Source: Pleodorina starrii
Taxonomy: Eukaryota; Chlorophyta; Chlorophyceae; Chlamydomonadales; Volvocaceae
DNA: 64,000 nucleotides
Direction of reading: 5' to 3'
NCBI GenBank assembly: GCA_030267565.1
Contig: BRXU01000026.1
Location: 1,302,001 to 1,366,000, forward strand
This document shows, piece by piece, positions 1-13,000 of this stretch. Each line of letters begins with the position of its first letter. Position 1 is the first letter of the stretch. A model generated the notes under the pieces. It saw only the letters and a list, made by a program, of their open reading frames with translations. It had not been told where the DNA came from and did no database searches. A program made the translations under genes and the position numbers.

Positions 1-3000
1 CCGGCGCGGACCTGGGGGGAGGGGGAGGGGGATCAGGGGGAGGTTATCCACGGGGGTATAGGCCGGAGCCCGTGAACGGTAAAAGTAACGGAAGAAGGCC
101 GTCTCAGGGGGAGGGGGGACGACGACAAGAGGGGAGGGCATACTCGTATAAGACAAAAGGGCATACGCTTAAAAAGATAAGAGGGGAGCCCGGGGGATAC
201 CGTGTGGCGGGCAACCCCACAGGACGCGGAGGATCCGGGACCCCGGAATCGAAAAGGGGGAGGGGGAGGGGAATCAGGGGGAGGAATGGAGCCGCGTGGG
301 TTGTGTGAGTAGTGTGGATGGCTGCCCAGCTGTCCCCCGCTGGGCCCCCTCCAAAAAGCCAAAACGCCCCCCCCACCCACCTCTGCGTTGTGGTTCTTGG
401 CCAGGCGGCACAGCCAGCCAATGAGCAGGTGCCACGAGTCCTGCTTGAAGGCCTGGAAGCCCAGTCGCTCCAGGGCGTCAGCCGAGTGCTTGGCCTGGGC
501 CGAAATCCACCACAGCTGCAGCCACTCCTCTGAGCGGGTAACGGCGCGGGGGGGGGGTGCGGGCGGGTGGGGTGGGTAGGTAAGAAAAAGAGATACTCTG
601 CAGCGAGAGGGGACGGAGACGGCGCGTGGGTGTGGAAGGCGGTCCAGAGAAGCGGGGGGGGAGAGTAGAGTGGAAATGACGGACCGCAGCGGGTGCGGAG
701 GATTGGCGGGGGATTGACATCGAGGGCGCGGGGGGTGCCGGCGGGCGGGCGCTGGAGGGGGACAACAAACGTCGAGTGAGGGGAAAGGCACGTGTGCGTC
801 TGAGCGCGTCCATCAGCGCATGTGGGTGCGCGCCCGCCGCCCCTGCCTCCTGCCTCCTGTGCTGCGAGAGGAGGCGCTGGCGCAGGGACCTGGCGTGGAG
901 CTGTGCCTGGTGGATGGACGCGTCATGTGCCTGGTAGGTAGGTAGGCGGAGCGCGCCCAGGGGGCCACAGCGCAGTGCACTCCCCCGCCCTCCGCCCACC
1001 ACCACCACCACCACCACCACCACCGCCCAGGCTGTGGTGGCGGTGGTGGTGGGCGGTTCCACCCGCCAGGAAGGCATGGCACCACTTGTCCAGCCACCCA
1101 CCCACCCATCCATTCACCCATCCAGCCATCCAGCCCGGGTACCCTACCCTACCACCGGGTACCCTACCCAGCCAGCCAGCCAGCCAGCCCGGGTACCCTA
1201 CCCTACCTGCCGACACCACCATCCGGATAGCTTGTGCGATGTGGGAGGGGTGCCCCGGCCGCTCCCCCCTCCGCGGGTCGGGCACCGCCCTCTCCAGCAG
1301 ATCCACCGCTGTGGAGACCACGATGTGGAAGTTGATCATGGACAGACTCTCCTTCACGACCCTGTGTGGGGGGTGGTGGGGGGGGGGGAGGGAGGGAGGG
1401 AGGGGAGGGCAGGGAGGGAGGAAGGGGGGAAGGGAGGGAGGGGAGGGGAGGGAGAGAGGGAGGGAGGTAAAGAAGAAGATATCTTCATCACAGCAGCAGC
1501 AGGAAGGCCCTCGTCGGGGGAGGGGGGTTCCTAACCTGACCCCCCACCGCGGAGAGCTCCCGCGCGAACCCCCAAACCCCGGACAGACAGAAAGCCCTTG
1601 TGAACATACGCACAGACACATGCGCGCATGCACGTGCAGCCCATCCACACCGTGCCCCGCCCCGCCCTCCCCCCCCCCCACACACACACACACACGCCCC
1701 CCCCGTTCCCTTCCCGGGGGCCCTCTTACACACGCGCCCCCCGCGCCCCTTACCACGTGATCGTGTCCAGGCACACCGGGAATGACGCTGGGTCTAGGTT
1801 GATGACCTTGATGAGGCCGGTGATACTGATCCAGGCCTGCTGGTTGGTCAGGTAGCCGGCGGCGCCCTGGAGGGGAGAGGGGGAGGGAGGGAGGGTGGAG
1901 GGAGGGGAGGGTGGGTCAGGGAGGATTGGCGCGGAAGGGGCGGGGGGTCCAGGGGTGACGTGCGACGGTGCGCGCAGCATGGGGGGGGGGTTATCCACGT
2001 ATAGGCCGGAGCCCGTGAACGGTATGAAATCAGAAAAGTCCTTCCTGCCTGCAAAAGAAAAACGAGGTAAACTTGCAAGCAGCAAGGGCGTTAGATACAA
2101 ACCGAGAAATTGTAGCGAGTCCGAGTTGAGCCGCCACGTGACGAGGACGAGACGAGACGTAATGGTGGAAGCTGAAAATTAGCTGAGGCTGTGAGGTGAC
2201 ACGTTGCTGAACTGGTCGAGAAAATGCGGCTGGGGTGCAAGGAACGCCCCAATCCCCGAAGCCCGCGAGGACCCAACTCACCTACAGCAGGCAAAAAGAA
2301 GGACGCAGAGCAAGGAAAGGGCGACGTCAACAGACCGGAAGAACAGACGCAGGGACAGCGTTACCGGCGAGACCCCCATGCGAATGCGGCTGGAGCTGCG
2401 GCTGATAATGTCGAGCTGGCTGATCGAGAGATGTTAGTGGGTGAATGCTGTATGGGAAAAGGGATTAAGGGGAGAATTACGTGCACAAGGGGGCGATGTC
2501 GTGCATGTGTACGAGGGTGGCGGGCGCGGACGACCCCGTGGGCAGGAGAGGCATCAACGGCAGTGGCAAATAGCAAGGCAAGGGGATGGGAGGGGTACAG
2601 GACGGCACGGCGGGGCCCCGCGGGGCTCCCCAAACAACCGTGCGGCCCAAGCGGCCATCGCATGCAGGCATGCCGGGGCAGACAAGGCAATGTATGCAAC
2701 GCAGTGCGGGGGTGTGTGCCGTGGGACTCCGACCGAGAGCCGGGGGGGGGGGTAGGGAGTGATATGCTCCACTATATAACATGAGACACTGCGCAGCATG
2801 GGGGGTGAAGGAAAACGGGGGCGATGGTTTCTCGCCCGGGTTCACAGACGTTCACGTGGCCCCATGATCAGGAGGCCGCACCACATCAGGGCCACCCTAG
2901 CCACCCCCACCCCTTTACACAATTTCCCCCCACCCCGCACCCCCCCCCACCCCAATTGGCATCGCATCCCAAACCACCCCAACCCACGCGCCCACCCACA

Positions 3001-6000
3001 CTCGCCCTCCCTTACCCACCTGCAACAGGGACTGGATTTCCGAGGCGATGGTGGACGCCAGGTCGCTGGCAACCTGGGGAGGAGCGGAACGGAGAGGAAG
3101 CGGAGAGGAGTTGTGGGGAGAGAAGCGGAGCGAAACGGATGTGGGGAAAGGGGTCATCACGGCAGGACAAGACAATAACCGCGCGACAGGGGGCAGGGGC
3201 GGCGACGGGGGCAGGGGCGAGGAGCCGCGAGCTGTATTGACTTCGCGCCAAGTGGATGGACACAATGTCGGGAAAAGGTCGAGACTGAAATGACACCACG
3301 TGGGGCGCTCGTCTGCAGTGCGGCGGATGGAGGGCGCAGCGAATGGGAGGCGCAACGCCGCGCACACAGCGTTTGGGCCCCCCTCCCGGTGGGCCCCCAT
3401 ACGCATGCACGCTCAGCCTCGCGCACAGAATGCACGCCCCCTCTAACCCCTCCCCCTCCCTCCCCCTCCCTCCACCCCCCCCCCAACTCCCCCTCCCCCC
3501 ACCACCTGCTCGTCCACCAGCGACAGCAGCTGTATTCCCTTCATGAGCGGCTCGCTGATGTCGGCCGCCTTGTACGGCAGCAACCTCTGACACAGTCGCA
3601 GCATCGCCATGATGGCCTTCTGCACCAGCACCTGGTCGCACTCCTTGCTGTGGCTGAAGATGGTCTGAGAGGGGGGAGGGGAGGGGAGGGGGGGGTGTTG
3701 AAAGAAATCGGCCCGGGGGGTGGGGGGTGGGGAGGTACTGATGAAACCCGACATGCAAATGGGCGAAGAGGGGGGAGGGGAGGGGGAACAAGAGAGGCAC
3801 GCGGCCAGAGCAGCGGTGTCACCCACGAGGCGAAGGGGGGAGGGGGGAGGGGGAGATAAAACCGCAGGGGCAGAGGGGGGTAAGAGCAACCCACCACCAC
3901 CACCACCCCCAACTCGGAGGAGCAGCCGGCCAGCAGCACCCACCCACCCACCCCCCTCCTATGGTCCCATGTCCTCGAGGGCAGTGTTCCAATCGATCCC
4001 TGCCCTCCCGACCCTACCCGCGCACCCCGCACCCGAGCCAAACCCGCGCACCCCGCACCCGAGCTATTACGCGCCCGAGCAGACCCGAGTCAACTCGAGC
4101 TACCATGCATTCGCGCCAACCCGCGCCAACCCACACAAGCACGCACGCCCGCACAACACGCACCGCAAAGTGTTCGTATGCCCGCGGCCAGAGCAGCGTG
4201 ATGCGGTCCCGGTTGCGCAGCAGCACCGTGTACAGCAGCTCCAGACACACCTCCGACACATCCCAGGACAGCGAGGCAGAGGAGGACTGCGAGCGCGGGA
4301 TGGGGCCGGCGGAGGAACAGATGGCGCGGACCAGCTGCACCAGCGACTCTGCGGGAGGTGTGTGGGGGGGGGCAAAAGAGGTGGTGGTGGTGGTTGGGGG
4401 TGGTGGTGGTGGGTGGTGGGGGTGGTAAGAAAAGGGTAGGAAGGAGATAGATAGATGCCGGCAGCGAAGGGATGGAGTGGTGGTGGTGGGAGGGGGTCAG
4501 GGAGTGATAAGCTCCTGGGAAGGGGGGGCAGAATGCAGATTGCGGAATGCGGAATGCACAAGTGGGGGGTCAGAAAGGAGCATGACGGCCATGCTCCCAA
4601 CCAGCCACCCAGCCACCCACCCCTCCACCCCTTGATCAACAACGTCCGCAGTGACTCCCTGTTTTATAAAGGAGCATATCACTCCCGAACCCCCCCACCC
4701 CCCCAACCCCCCCACCCACCCTGCTTGAGGAACTTGCTGTCCGTGAATGCGTCCTCAAAGCCGCACGCCACCAGGCACTCGTCCGCCTTGGCCACCGCCA
4801 GCCTCTCCACCTCACTCAGCTGCAGATTGGCCACCTCCATCGCCGCCAGGGCGGCAGCCACTGCGCTCTGCTGCCCGCCGGCGCGAGAGCCCCCAGCGGA
4901 CGAGTCCGAGGGGGCGGGCTCCACAGCCAGGGTCAGCATCTGGGTGAAGCTGCTGTCCGCGGATGGGGGGGGTTCAGGGAGTGGGGGGTGGGGGGGGGTG
5001 CGGGGGGTGAGGGGGTTTTAGGGTTTTTAGGGTTTAGGGTTTTAGGGTTTGGGTGCGGGGGGGTGCGGGTGCGGGGTTGGGGTTGGGGTTGAGGTGCGGG
5101 TGGGGGGGGGGAAAGAGGGGTAAAGAGAATAAATGCCGGGTGCAGCGGAGGGACAGGGGGGACACACGTAGCGCGCGCGGCACCTGGAGATGTGTTTGAA
5201 GATGGAGGATGCCCCGCTGGAGCTGTTGCCCGCCCGCATCAACAGCATCCGCCGCGCCTTGAGCGACACGCACTCCGTGTCCCGAACCACCAGACCACCG
5301 TCGCCGTCGCCTGCCAGGGGCCGAGATCAGAGCAAAGCAACGGACAAAGCGCAGACGGACAAATTGAAGGGAGGAGGATCAGCAGCAGCAGCAGCAGCAG
5401 CAGCAGGAGGAGGAGGAGGAACGACACGTCTTCACCTGGCCCCCACCCCCCGCCCCCCCCCACACACACCCATGCGGCGAGGGGCAACGCCTGCCGCCTG
5501 CCAGCCGAGCCAGCCCCCTCCCCCCTCGCGCAGCCCAGCTGCAGCCCAGCCACCCTTCCCCCTGCCCCCTCGCGCAGCCCAGCCCCCCCCGCCCCCGCCC
5601 ACCGTCCAGCGCCTTGCAGAAGCTGTCGGGCAGCAGTGAGCGGCGGTAGAGCTGCACCACCAGGTCCATCACGTTGGCCCAACCGCCGCGGAGGCAGTCG
5701 CCGTGCCTGGGGACACGGGACAAGGGAGGCAGGAAGGGAGGGGGGCGGGGGGGATAAGTAATTAAGTATCCACGAAAGCCTGCCGGAGACACGGGAGGGA
5801 GGGAAGGGAGGGAGGACGGGAGCGAAGGGAGGGTTAAGTATCCACGAAAGCCTGCCGGAGAGGAAGCGGCTTGGCGCCGCCACCCGACCAACCCTAAAAC
5901 CCACGCCGCCCTGCCCCCACGTTGCCGCAACGCCCGTGTCTCTTGACGTCCGACGGACTCCCGCCTCCCCCTCCTGCTTGCCCCGCAGAGCCCCCACCCC

Positions 6001-9000
6001 CCACCCTCCGGCCCCCGCGCCCTCCACCCCAACCCCCTCGCGGCCCCCTCCCCCGCTCCCCCCCCGGCTTTCGTCGTACTTGTTGATGACCGCCGCCAGG
6101 GTGCGGGTGACGGCACGCAGCTTGGGGTCGCGACCAAACACCACATCCGAGCGAGCAGTCAAGGGCACCTGGGAGGGGGAGGAGGAGGAGGGGGAGAGGA
6201 GGAGCGGGGGAGGAGCGGGGGAGCGGGCGCACACACACAGAGACACACACGCAGGAGGGGGAGGGGGAGGGACAATTGAGGTCAGTAACCGGGAACCTGC
6301 TGAAACCGTCGGGAATCCGCTGGCGCCGGGTGCCGGCCCTTGGCGATACACCCGAGCAACACCCCCCCCCCGGCCGGCCGCCAAGACCCCCCCAAGGCCC
6401 CCACAAACCAAGCACCCCTCCACACGGGGGGTCCGTCCTCCCCCTTTTTCTGTGCGTATCAAGCACAAGCCAGCGCGAGAGTCACTACCAGGTTTATCCC
6501 CCCCTCCCCGTCCTGTCCCACCGTGGCCAGCTGCTGCAGCGGTATCTTGGACAGGTTAACAATGATCGAGTCCGCCACGTCCTCCAGCTCGTGAGCAGCG
6601 GCGATCTGGCAGGCCAGCTGCGGGGGGCGGGAGCGGGGGCGGGGTGCAGGGGCGGGGTGCAGGAGTGGGGGCGGGGGCGGGAGGGTAATGAAGAAGATAC
6701 CGCAGCAAGGGACGAAGGGTGGTCGGGAGACGGGGGGGGGGGAGACGCTTGGTTCCTTTCATCCCCCTCAAAGCCCACAGCCCCCCCCCCTTTAAGCCCA
6801 CAGCACCAAGCCCGCCCAGCCGCCCCCCCGCCCCCCCCCCCCCGCACCTGCAGTCCCTCCAGCGCCGACGACACGAGCGCCTCATTGGAGCAATTGTCCA
6901 CGATGGCGCACATGGCGTGTACGGCAGGGCCCCAGATGAGGCGGAACATGGTCGTGTCGAACAGGTGCCGACCTGCACCCATCGGCCCGGAGAGAGGGGG
7001 GAAGGGGGGATTTGCAGATCCGTTACCGTTCACGGACTCCGGCCATTACGTGGGTTAACCCCCCCCCCCCAAACACACACACACACACCACCACCACTGC
7101 CCGCTCCGTTCCCTTCCGTCAAGTTCCCCGCCCGGCCGCGGCACGGCGCCGCAGCGCCGCTGCACGCCCCCCCTCGCTAAAGTGCGCTGGGGGTTCCTCA
7201 GTCCTCCGTCCTCACCCTCCTCCGATGGCACCACCACTCACCCTCCTCCGATGGCACCACCAGGCCCCGCTGCGTGCCGCTGATCTGCGCCAGCTGCAGG
7301 AAGCACTGCTCGCTGACGTCCATGGAGGCGGGCTCGGACAGCCGCAGAGGCGTCTTCACGATAGAGTGGTAAATGTCCTGAGTCCAGAGGTAAGGGGGGG
7401 GCGGGGGGGCGGGGCGAGGTTATCCACGTATAGGCCGGAGCCCGTGAACGGAGGGGCGGGGGGGGGGCGGAGGGCGGGGAACGGGGAACGGGGTTGTTTG
7501 AGGGTTGCGCTCGAATGGCTTCCCAGTCGGTGTTGGTGTCGGTGCATGTGGAGGTTGGGTGGTTATCAAGGTGGTGGTGGCCGCGGGACCGTGGCGCGCA
7601 GCGCCCGGGTCGCCGAAGCGACCCACGGCGCAACACCAGTACTGGTACTGGTACTGACAGACCATTCGGCCCAGCAGTGCACCCAAAGAATGGGCTTAGG
7701 GTTCTCGGTGGGTTAGGGCCTCAGGGCAGGCCCGCCAGGGGGCGACTGGGATCTTAGCGCCGGCCAAAGTTCGGGGGAAACGGCGATGCTGCAATGGCAT
7801 GCGGGCGGGAGGTATCCTCCTATCCCACACACGCACGCACACGCACGCACATGCACGCAGCCACGCACACGCGCGCAGCCACACACCCACACACGCAGCC
7901 ACACACGCAGCCACACGCAGCCACACACGCACACGCACACGCAGCCCCCCGCGCACCTCGAGGAAGAGCCGGTCAAAGTCCGTCCCGTCGTTGACACCGC
8001 GCAGGTTGCGCTGGAACGACTCGAGCGTCATCTTGGTCTTGACCTGCGGCGGGAGGGAGGGGAGGTGGCGATGGAGGGTTTCGCGGTCGGGCTCCGATCG
8101 GGCGAGACGGCCCGGGTGCTGGCTGTTGCGTTGGGTGTTGGGTGATGTGCGGTGATGTGCGGTGATGTGCGGTGATGTGCGGTGGGTGTTGGGTGATGTG
8201 CGGTGATGTGCGGTGATGCGCTCGCAGGTTTGGAGGCCGCGAGGACGGACGGATCGCGGGGCCGAGCACGCGAGTTGGCGGCGGGGGGGGGGGGGGGCGG
8301 TGCCGCCGATCAAACACTCAAGAATGTGCATGTATGTGTGTGTGCGTGTGAGTGTCTCCCCGCCCACCTGGCTGTTGTGCTGGTCGGTGTTGAGCATGAT
8401 GACCGAGTAGGCCAGCACGTAGGCCGCGTCGCCGTGGCGGAACACGTCCTCATTGGAGGCGTAATAGTGGCGGCCAAAGGCGTTGATGATGCGGTCGATC
8501 TTCTGGGCCTCGCCTGACAGCGGCGGGAAGGAGCGGGTAAGGAGCGGGTAAGGAGCGGGAAAGGAGCGGGAAAGGAGCGGGAAAGGAGCGGGTAAGGAGC
8601 GGGTAAGGAGCGGGTAAGGAGCGGGTAAGGAGCGGGTAAGGAGCGGGTAAGGAGCGGGTAAGGAGCGGGTAAGGAGCGGGTAAGGAGCGGGTAAGGAGCG
8701 GGTAAGGAGCGGGTAAGGAGCGGGTAAGGAGCGGGTAAGGGGAGGGGGGGATATATTACATTACATAGAAACCAAGGATTGGCGAGGGAAGAAGGAAAGG
8801 GAGGGGGCGAGCCGCAGCGGGGGACCACCCGCCCTTCCCCCCTCGCTCACAAACACACACACAGTCGCTCGCACACACGCCCACGCACACACGCCCACGC
8901 ACACACACGGACACACACGCACACACACACACACGCACACACACACACGCTCACACACACGCTCACACACCCACACACCCACCCACCTGGCAGTCTGAAG

Positions 9001-9986
9001 CTCTCCAGGAACATGCGCAGCGCCGAGTCGAACTTGAGGTGCGCAAAGTCAAAGCCCATCGTGAAGGACTCCAAGACCTGCGGGGGGGACACAGGGACAC
9101 AGGAGGCACAGCAGGAGGCAAAGGGACACGGACGCGGGCGCCGGGGGCGCGTGAGGGCCTCACCAACCGACATCGTGCCTCGATTCCGACGACGTGCCGG
9201 GGCCCTCAATTCCTACGCACAGTTTGGCGCGCGTGCGCGCGGCGCGCGTGCGTGTTTGCAATCGTCCGGCAAGGCGCCTCGTGCCAACACACACAGAGAC
9301 CGCCGCAGGCTGCCTTTTGTAGGCAAGGGAGGCTTTAGGGAGCGGGTTTAGCGAGAGTGAGGAGAGTTGGCGAGGTGCCGCCTAGTGCGAACTATAGCTC
9401 CGTCACCTAGCCCGCTGCCGCAAGGCCCGCTCCCGACCTCCTGCCGCGTCGAGGCCAAGCGGCGCTCTGGAGCTCGGCCTCTAGGGGCCACCCCCCGGCC
9501 TCTCCGGGGCCGTCGTAGTAGGAGTAGTAGCAGGGGTAGGGCGCGCGCTGTCTTGGGTTCTCCTTTGGTGCTGACCGCCCACGAGCCGGACCAAGCTCGG
9601 GGCAGGTTCTCAGCGCTTTGTTTTCGCGCCTAGAGGAGCACCGCCAGCCGGTAGCAGGCCGGCCGGGCGCCCCGGCGCTGCAAGGACTTCAGGGCGGGCA
9701 GGACAGCGCGGGCGCCGCGTAGTGCGCCGGCGCGACTGCTGTTTGTGCGGACGAAGGGCCCAGCTGCCGTATAAGGCAGGCTGTGAGCTCAAGCTTTTGG
9801 GGAGCCGCTGCGCCGTACACCCGTATATGGGGTGTATGACGCAGCCAGCTCTGCGTCGAGCAGGAGGGGGTAGCGGCCCCTCACGCCCTTCTCCCACCGC
9901 AAGGGGGAGAGTGCTTAGGCGGTCTTTCCGTCGGGGCTGGGTTAGCAGCCCCTGGCCAGCGTCAGGGCCCGGTCAGATACTGTAAC

Positions 9987-10029
<43 letters not shown>

Positions 10030-13000
10030 CATCTGCCTGAGACACGAGGACGCGGACGCGGGCGCCGGGGGCGCGTGCCACGGTGCCGTGCCGTGCCGTG
10101 CCATGGGGCGAGGCGGACGCCGACGGAACGCGGGTGGGGGTGAAGCGCCCACCCCAGTATAGCCCCCAAGGCAGCTTAGTGCCCCGAACCAACATGGCAA
10201 CGTCTCGGGGGCAGGGCAGGGCAGGGCGGCGCGGCGCATGGGGGGTGAAAGGGCTACGCTCCGGGGCCGTGGCGCAGGTAAAAAGGGGTCGTTTCCTCGC
10301 TTGCCTGCAGGTAAAAGGGGTCTGGATCGCCCAGCAGCTCGCCAATGGTGACCTTGTTGAGACCGGGGCAGATGCGCAGGAACTGGCCCAGCTGGCTGGC
10401 CAGGTGGCTGCGCGCCTCCGCCCGCGCCTCCTCGCTGTCGGAGGAGGCGGGCGGCTGCTCGGGCAGCAGCTTGGCGGCCTGCATGGCGGCAAAGCCCTTC
10501 TTGTAGTCCTTGTTGAAGTGGTCCACGGCAAGGCCTGTGGGGTGGGCAGCAGGCAGGGGTAGGAAAGGTAAGGGAAAGGGAAAGGAAAGGACGGGAAGGG
10601 AAGGGAAGGAAAGGAAGGGAAAGGGAAAGGGGGGGAAGGGAGGAAGCGGGTGCGAAGGGGACAGAGGGGAGAGGGAAGAGGTGAAAGGGGGGAAGGCGCT
10701 GTTTTGTGTGTAGGTGTGGGGGGCCGGGGTGGCGTGGGGTGAGGGGTGAGGGGCTTCCCGCCACGCGGGTTTGGAACCCGCGCGTCGGCGTGTGAACCGC
10801 AACTCACCTCACCTCACCGACCCATGCAGCGCACAGGCCACACTGGCTCCGTGCGCCTCCGCAGCGCAACGGCGCCTCTTACTTCCTTCGTAAATACCGT
10901 AGATACCAAGCAGACCCTTTTTCATACTTCGCGGGTCTTCCTTTTCTGAGCTCCTCCCCTCACCCACCCCTCCCGCCCCGCCACGACCGTCGCCTCCGCC
11001 GCCCCATCACCGCGGAGCCCTCTCTCTGCCGCCTTGCCCTGCCCTGCCCCGCCCTCCCTCCCCCCCGCCCGCGTTGCCTTCCTTCGTCCCCGACCGTTTA
11101 AATTACCCCCCCCCCTCCGCCACCCTTAGCTTACCTATCCTGGCTTTGAGGCAGCGCTCCGTCATGGCGCATCGCAGCTCCAGCGGCCCCGTCACCGGCA
11201 CGCCCCGCACGCCGGCGCCGCTGCCGGGCGGGAGGCCGTTGCTGCCGGAGCGCTGAGAGCAGGACGCAGGACGCAGCAGGGAGAGCAAGGAGCAGGGGTC
11301 AGGAAAGGCAGTAAAGAATACACAGAGGAAATTGCAGAGATGGGACGGGACACAGGCGACGCGGGCAGATCAGTAGGAGCAGGGAGCAAGGGGGCGACAA
11401 GACAGGGGCGAAAGAGAGAGAGAGAGAGAGGAAGGAACAGTAGCAGAGTCACCGAGGGAGGGAGAGCGGGAGGGCGAGGTCGCCGGGCGAGGGGTGGGGG
11501 TTGGACGCGCAGGAAAAACAAGGCACAAGGCACAAGGGGCTTGGAATGGAGGAAAAGCAAAAGGAAGAGCGGCGCCGGACGGCAGCTCCGTGGTTGTCGA
11601 GGCCATACACAAGCGCCCGTGCAAGGGAGGAGGGCCGCCACCAGCCAGCCTCTGATACACACCTGAGACCTGACACGGTCGCGACCGCCCCCCCCTCAAC
11701 CATCCCTCTGATACGTCACCGTTCACGGGCGCCGGCGGCCTGTGCGTGTATAACCCCCCGCCCCACCCCATCCTCGGTGCTCCCCACCCTCACCTGCGCG
11801 CCCTGGGACCCCGCGGACGACGTCGCCGTCGTCGCCGCCGCCTCCGAGCCCCCCGACCGCGCCCCCGCCCCCGCCGCCGCCGCGGCAGCGGCCTCCGCCG
11901 CGGCCGCCTCCGCCGCGCTCAACACGCCGCCGCCGCCAGCGGCGGCGGCCCCCGCCGCCGCCGCCGCCTCCGGCGCCGGCGCGGAGGACTGCCGTGAGGC
12001 GCTCGCGCCGTGGCCGCCGTGGTGGTGGCCGTGCCCCTGGCTGTGTGTCAGGTGGTGGTGCAGCTGCGTGTAGGGGTGCGGCGCCAGCAGCACGTCCGCG
12101 AGGCCCGACAGGTCGGGGTGGTTGCCCGCCACCAGCGGCCCCCACAGGTCCACGTAGAAGGGCAGCTCGTTGGCGGGCGAGGGGGCGGCCAGCAGCTCCT
12201 GCCCACTGCGGGCGCTGCGAAGGGATGAGGAGGGCGGGTGGTGGTGGTGGTGGTGGTGTGTGTGGGCGGGTAAGGTTGCGGTCCGTAAAGAGGCTTGCGG
12301 CGCGTTAGGGGGTTCACATCCTGAGACCCGCCGCTCCCGCTCCCGCATCCCCATCCACTCAACTTGGAACCCTCTCGGGCACCGATCCCCACCGATCCGC
12401 ACCGACCCCCGATTCCCACCAATCTCCACCGACCCCCACATTCCCACTGTTCTCAATTCCCCGCCGCCCGCCCCCGTCCCGATCCCGCCCCTGCACCGAT
12501 CCCGCGCCCCTTACCTCTGCGCCAGCGCTCCCAGCACCGCCAGCAGCGCCTCCAAGCTGATGAAGTTGAGCGGACCCACGCTGGTCTTGGACACCGGGAA
12601 GGCGGTCTTGGAGATGAGCGAGCAAACCTGCAAATCGCGGGGGGTGGGGGGGTCAGGGAATGATATGCTCGCGGGGGGGGGGGGAGGGCAAGCAGGACAG
12701 ACGAGGACAGGTCCAGGGAAGGGAAGGACGGCGGTCGGAAGGGTCGGAAGGGACGGCGGGTACAGTAGGATGAGTGTCCGGTCAGGCGATTGGGGGTAGG
12801 GGGGGGGGCAGGGAGGGTTTAGGGTTTGAGGGTTGGGGCCCCGAGGCGCACGTCGGTCGAGTTGGGTGGAGATGGGGCATCTGAGGGTGGATAATGTCTG
12901 GGGCAGTACCCGAGAGTGTGCCACAAACGGAATGCCACAAACGGAATGCCACACAGAGAGTTTGGGGGCGAGGGCGGTGCGGAGGAGAGCTGCTTCCGCC

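Larger units (their letters stand above)
8368..10534 (-). other. Core of the Sec7 catalytic domain (exons 15-17)
   Basis: Exon 15 (10305-10534) gives [12 protein letters not shown] and the [12 protein letters not shown] segment. Exon 16 (8987-9077) gives [20 protein letters not shown] and ends FRLP with a split Gly codon. Exon 17 (8368-8513) supplies the catalytic Glu as its first whole codon, then the MLNTDQHN motif. The Sec7 family uses this Glu to expel GDP from ARF. Confidence 0.92.

Noticed and set aside
780..945. Possible extra GEF exon (frame reading [20 protein letters not shown]).
   Set aside because: Would need a different donor for the preceding exon; the exons at 1207-1361 and 381-529 join directly in phase without it. 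Cannot be fully excluded.
8530..8739. Possible CRISPR-like array.
   Set aside because: Units are contiguous 11-mers without spacers, in a eukaryotic intron.
9367..9985. ORFs of 87-95 codons in the large GEF intron.
   Set aside because: No recognised similarity; retained only as an inserted-looking block.
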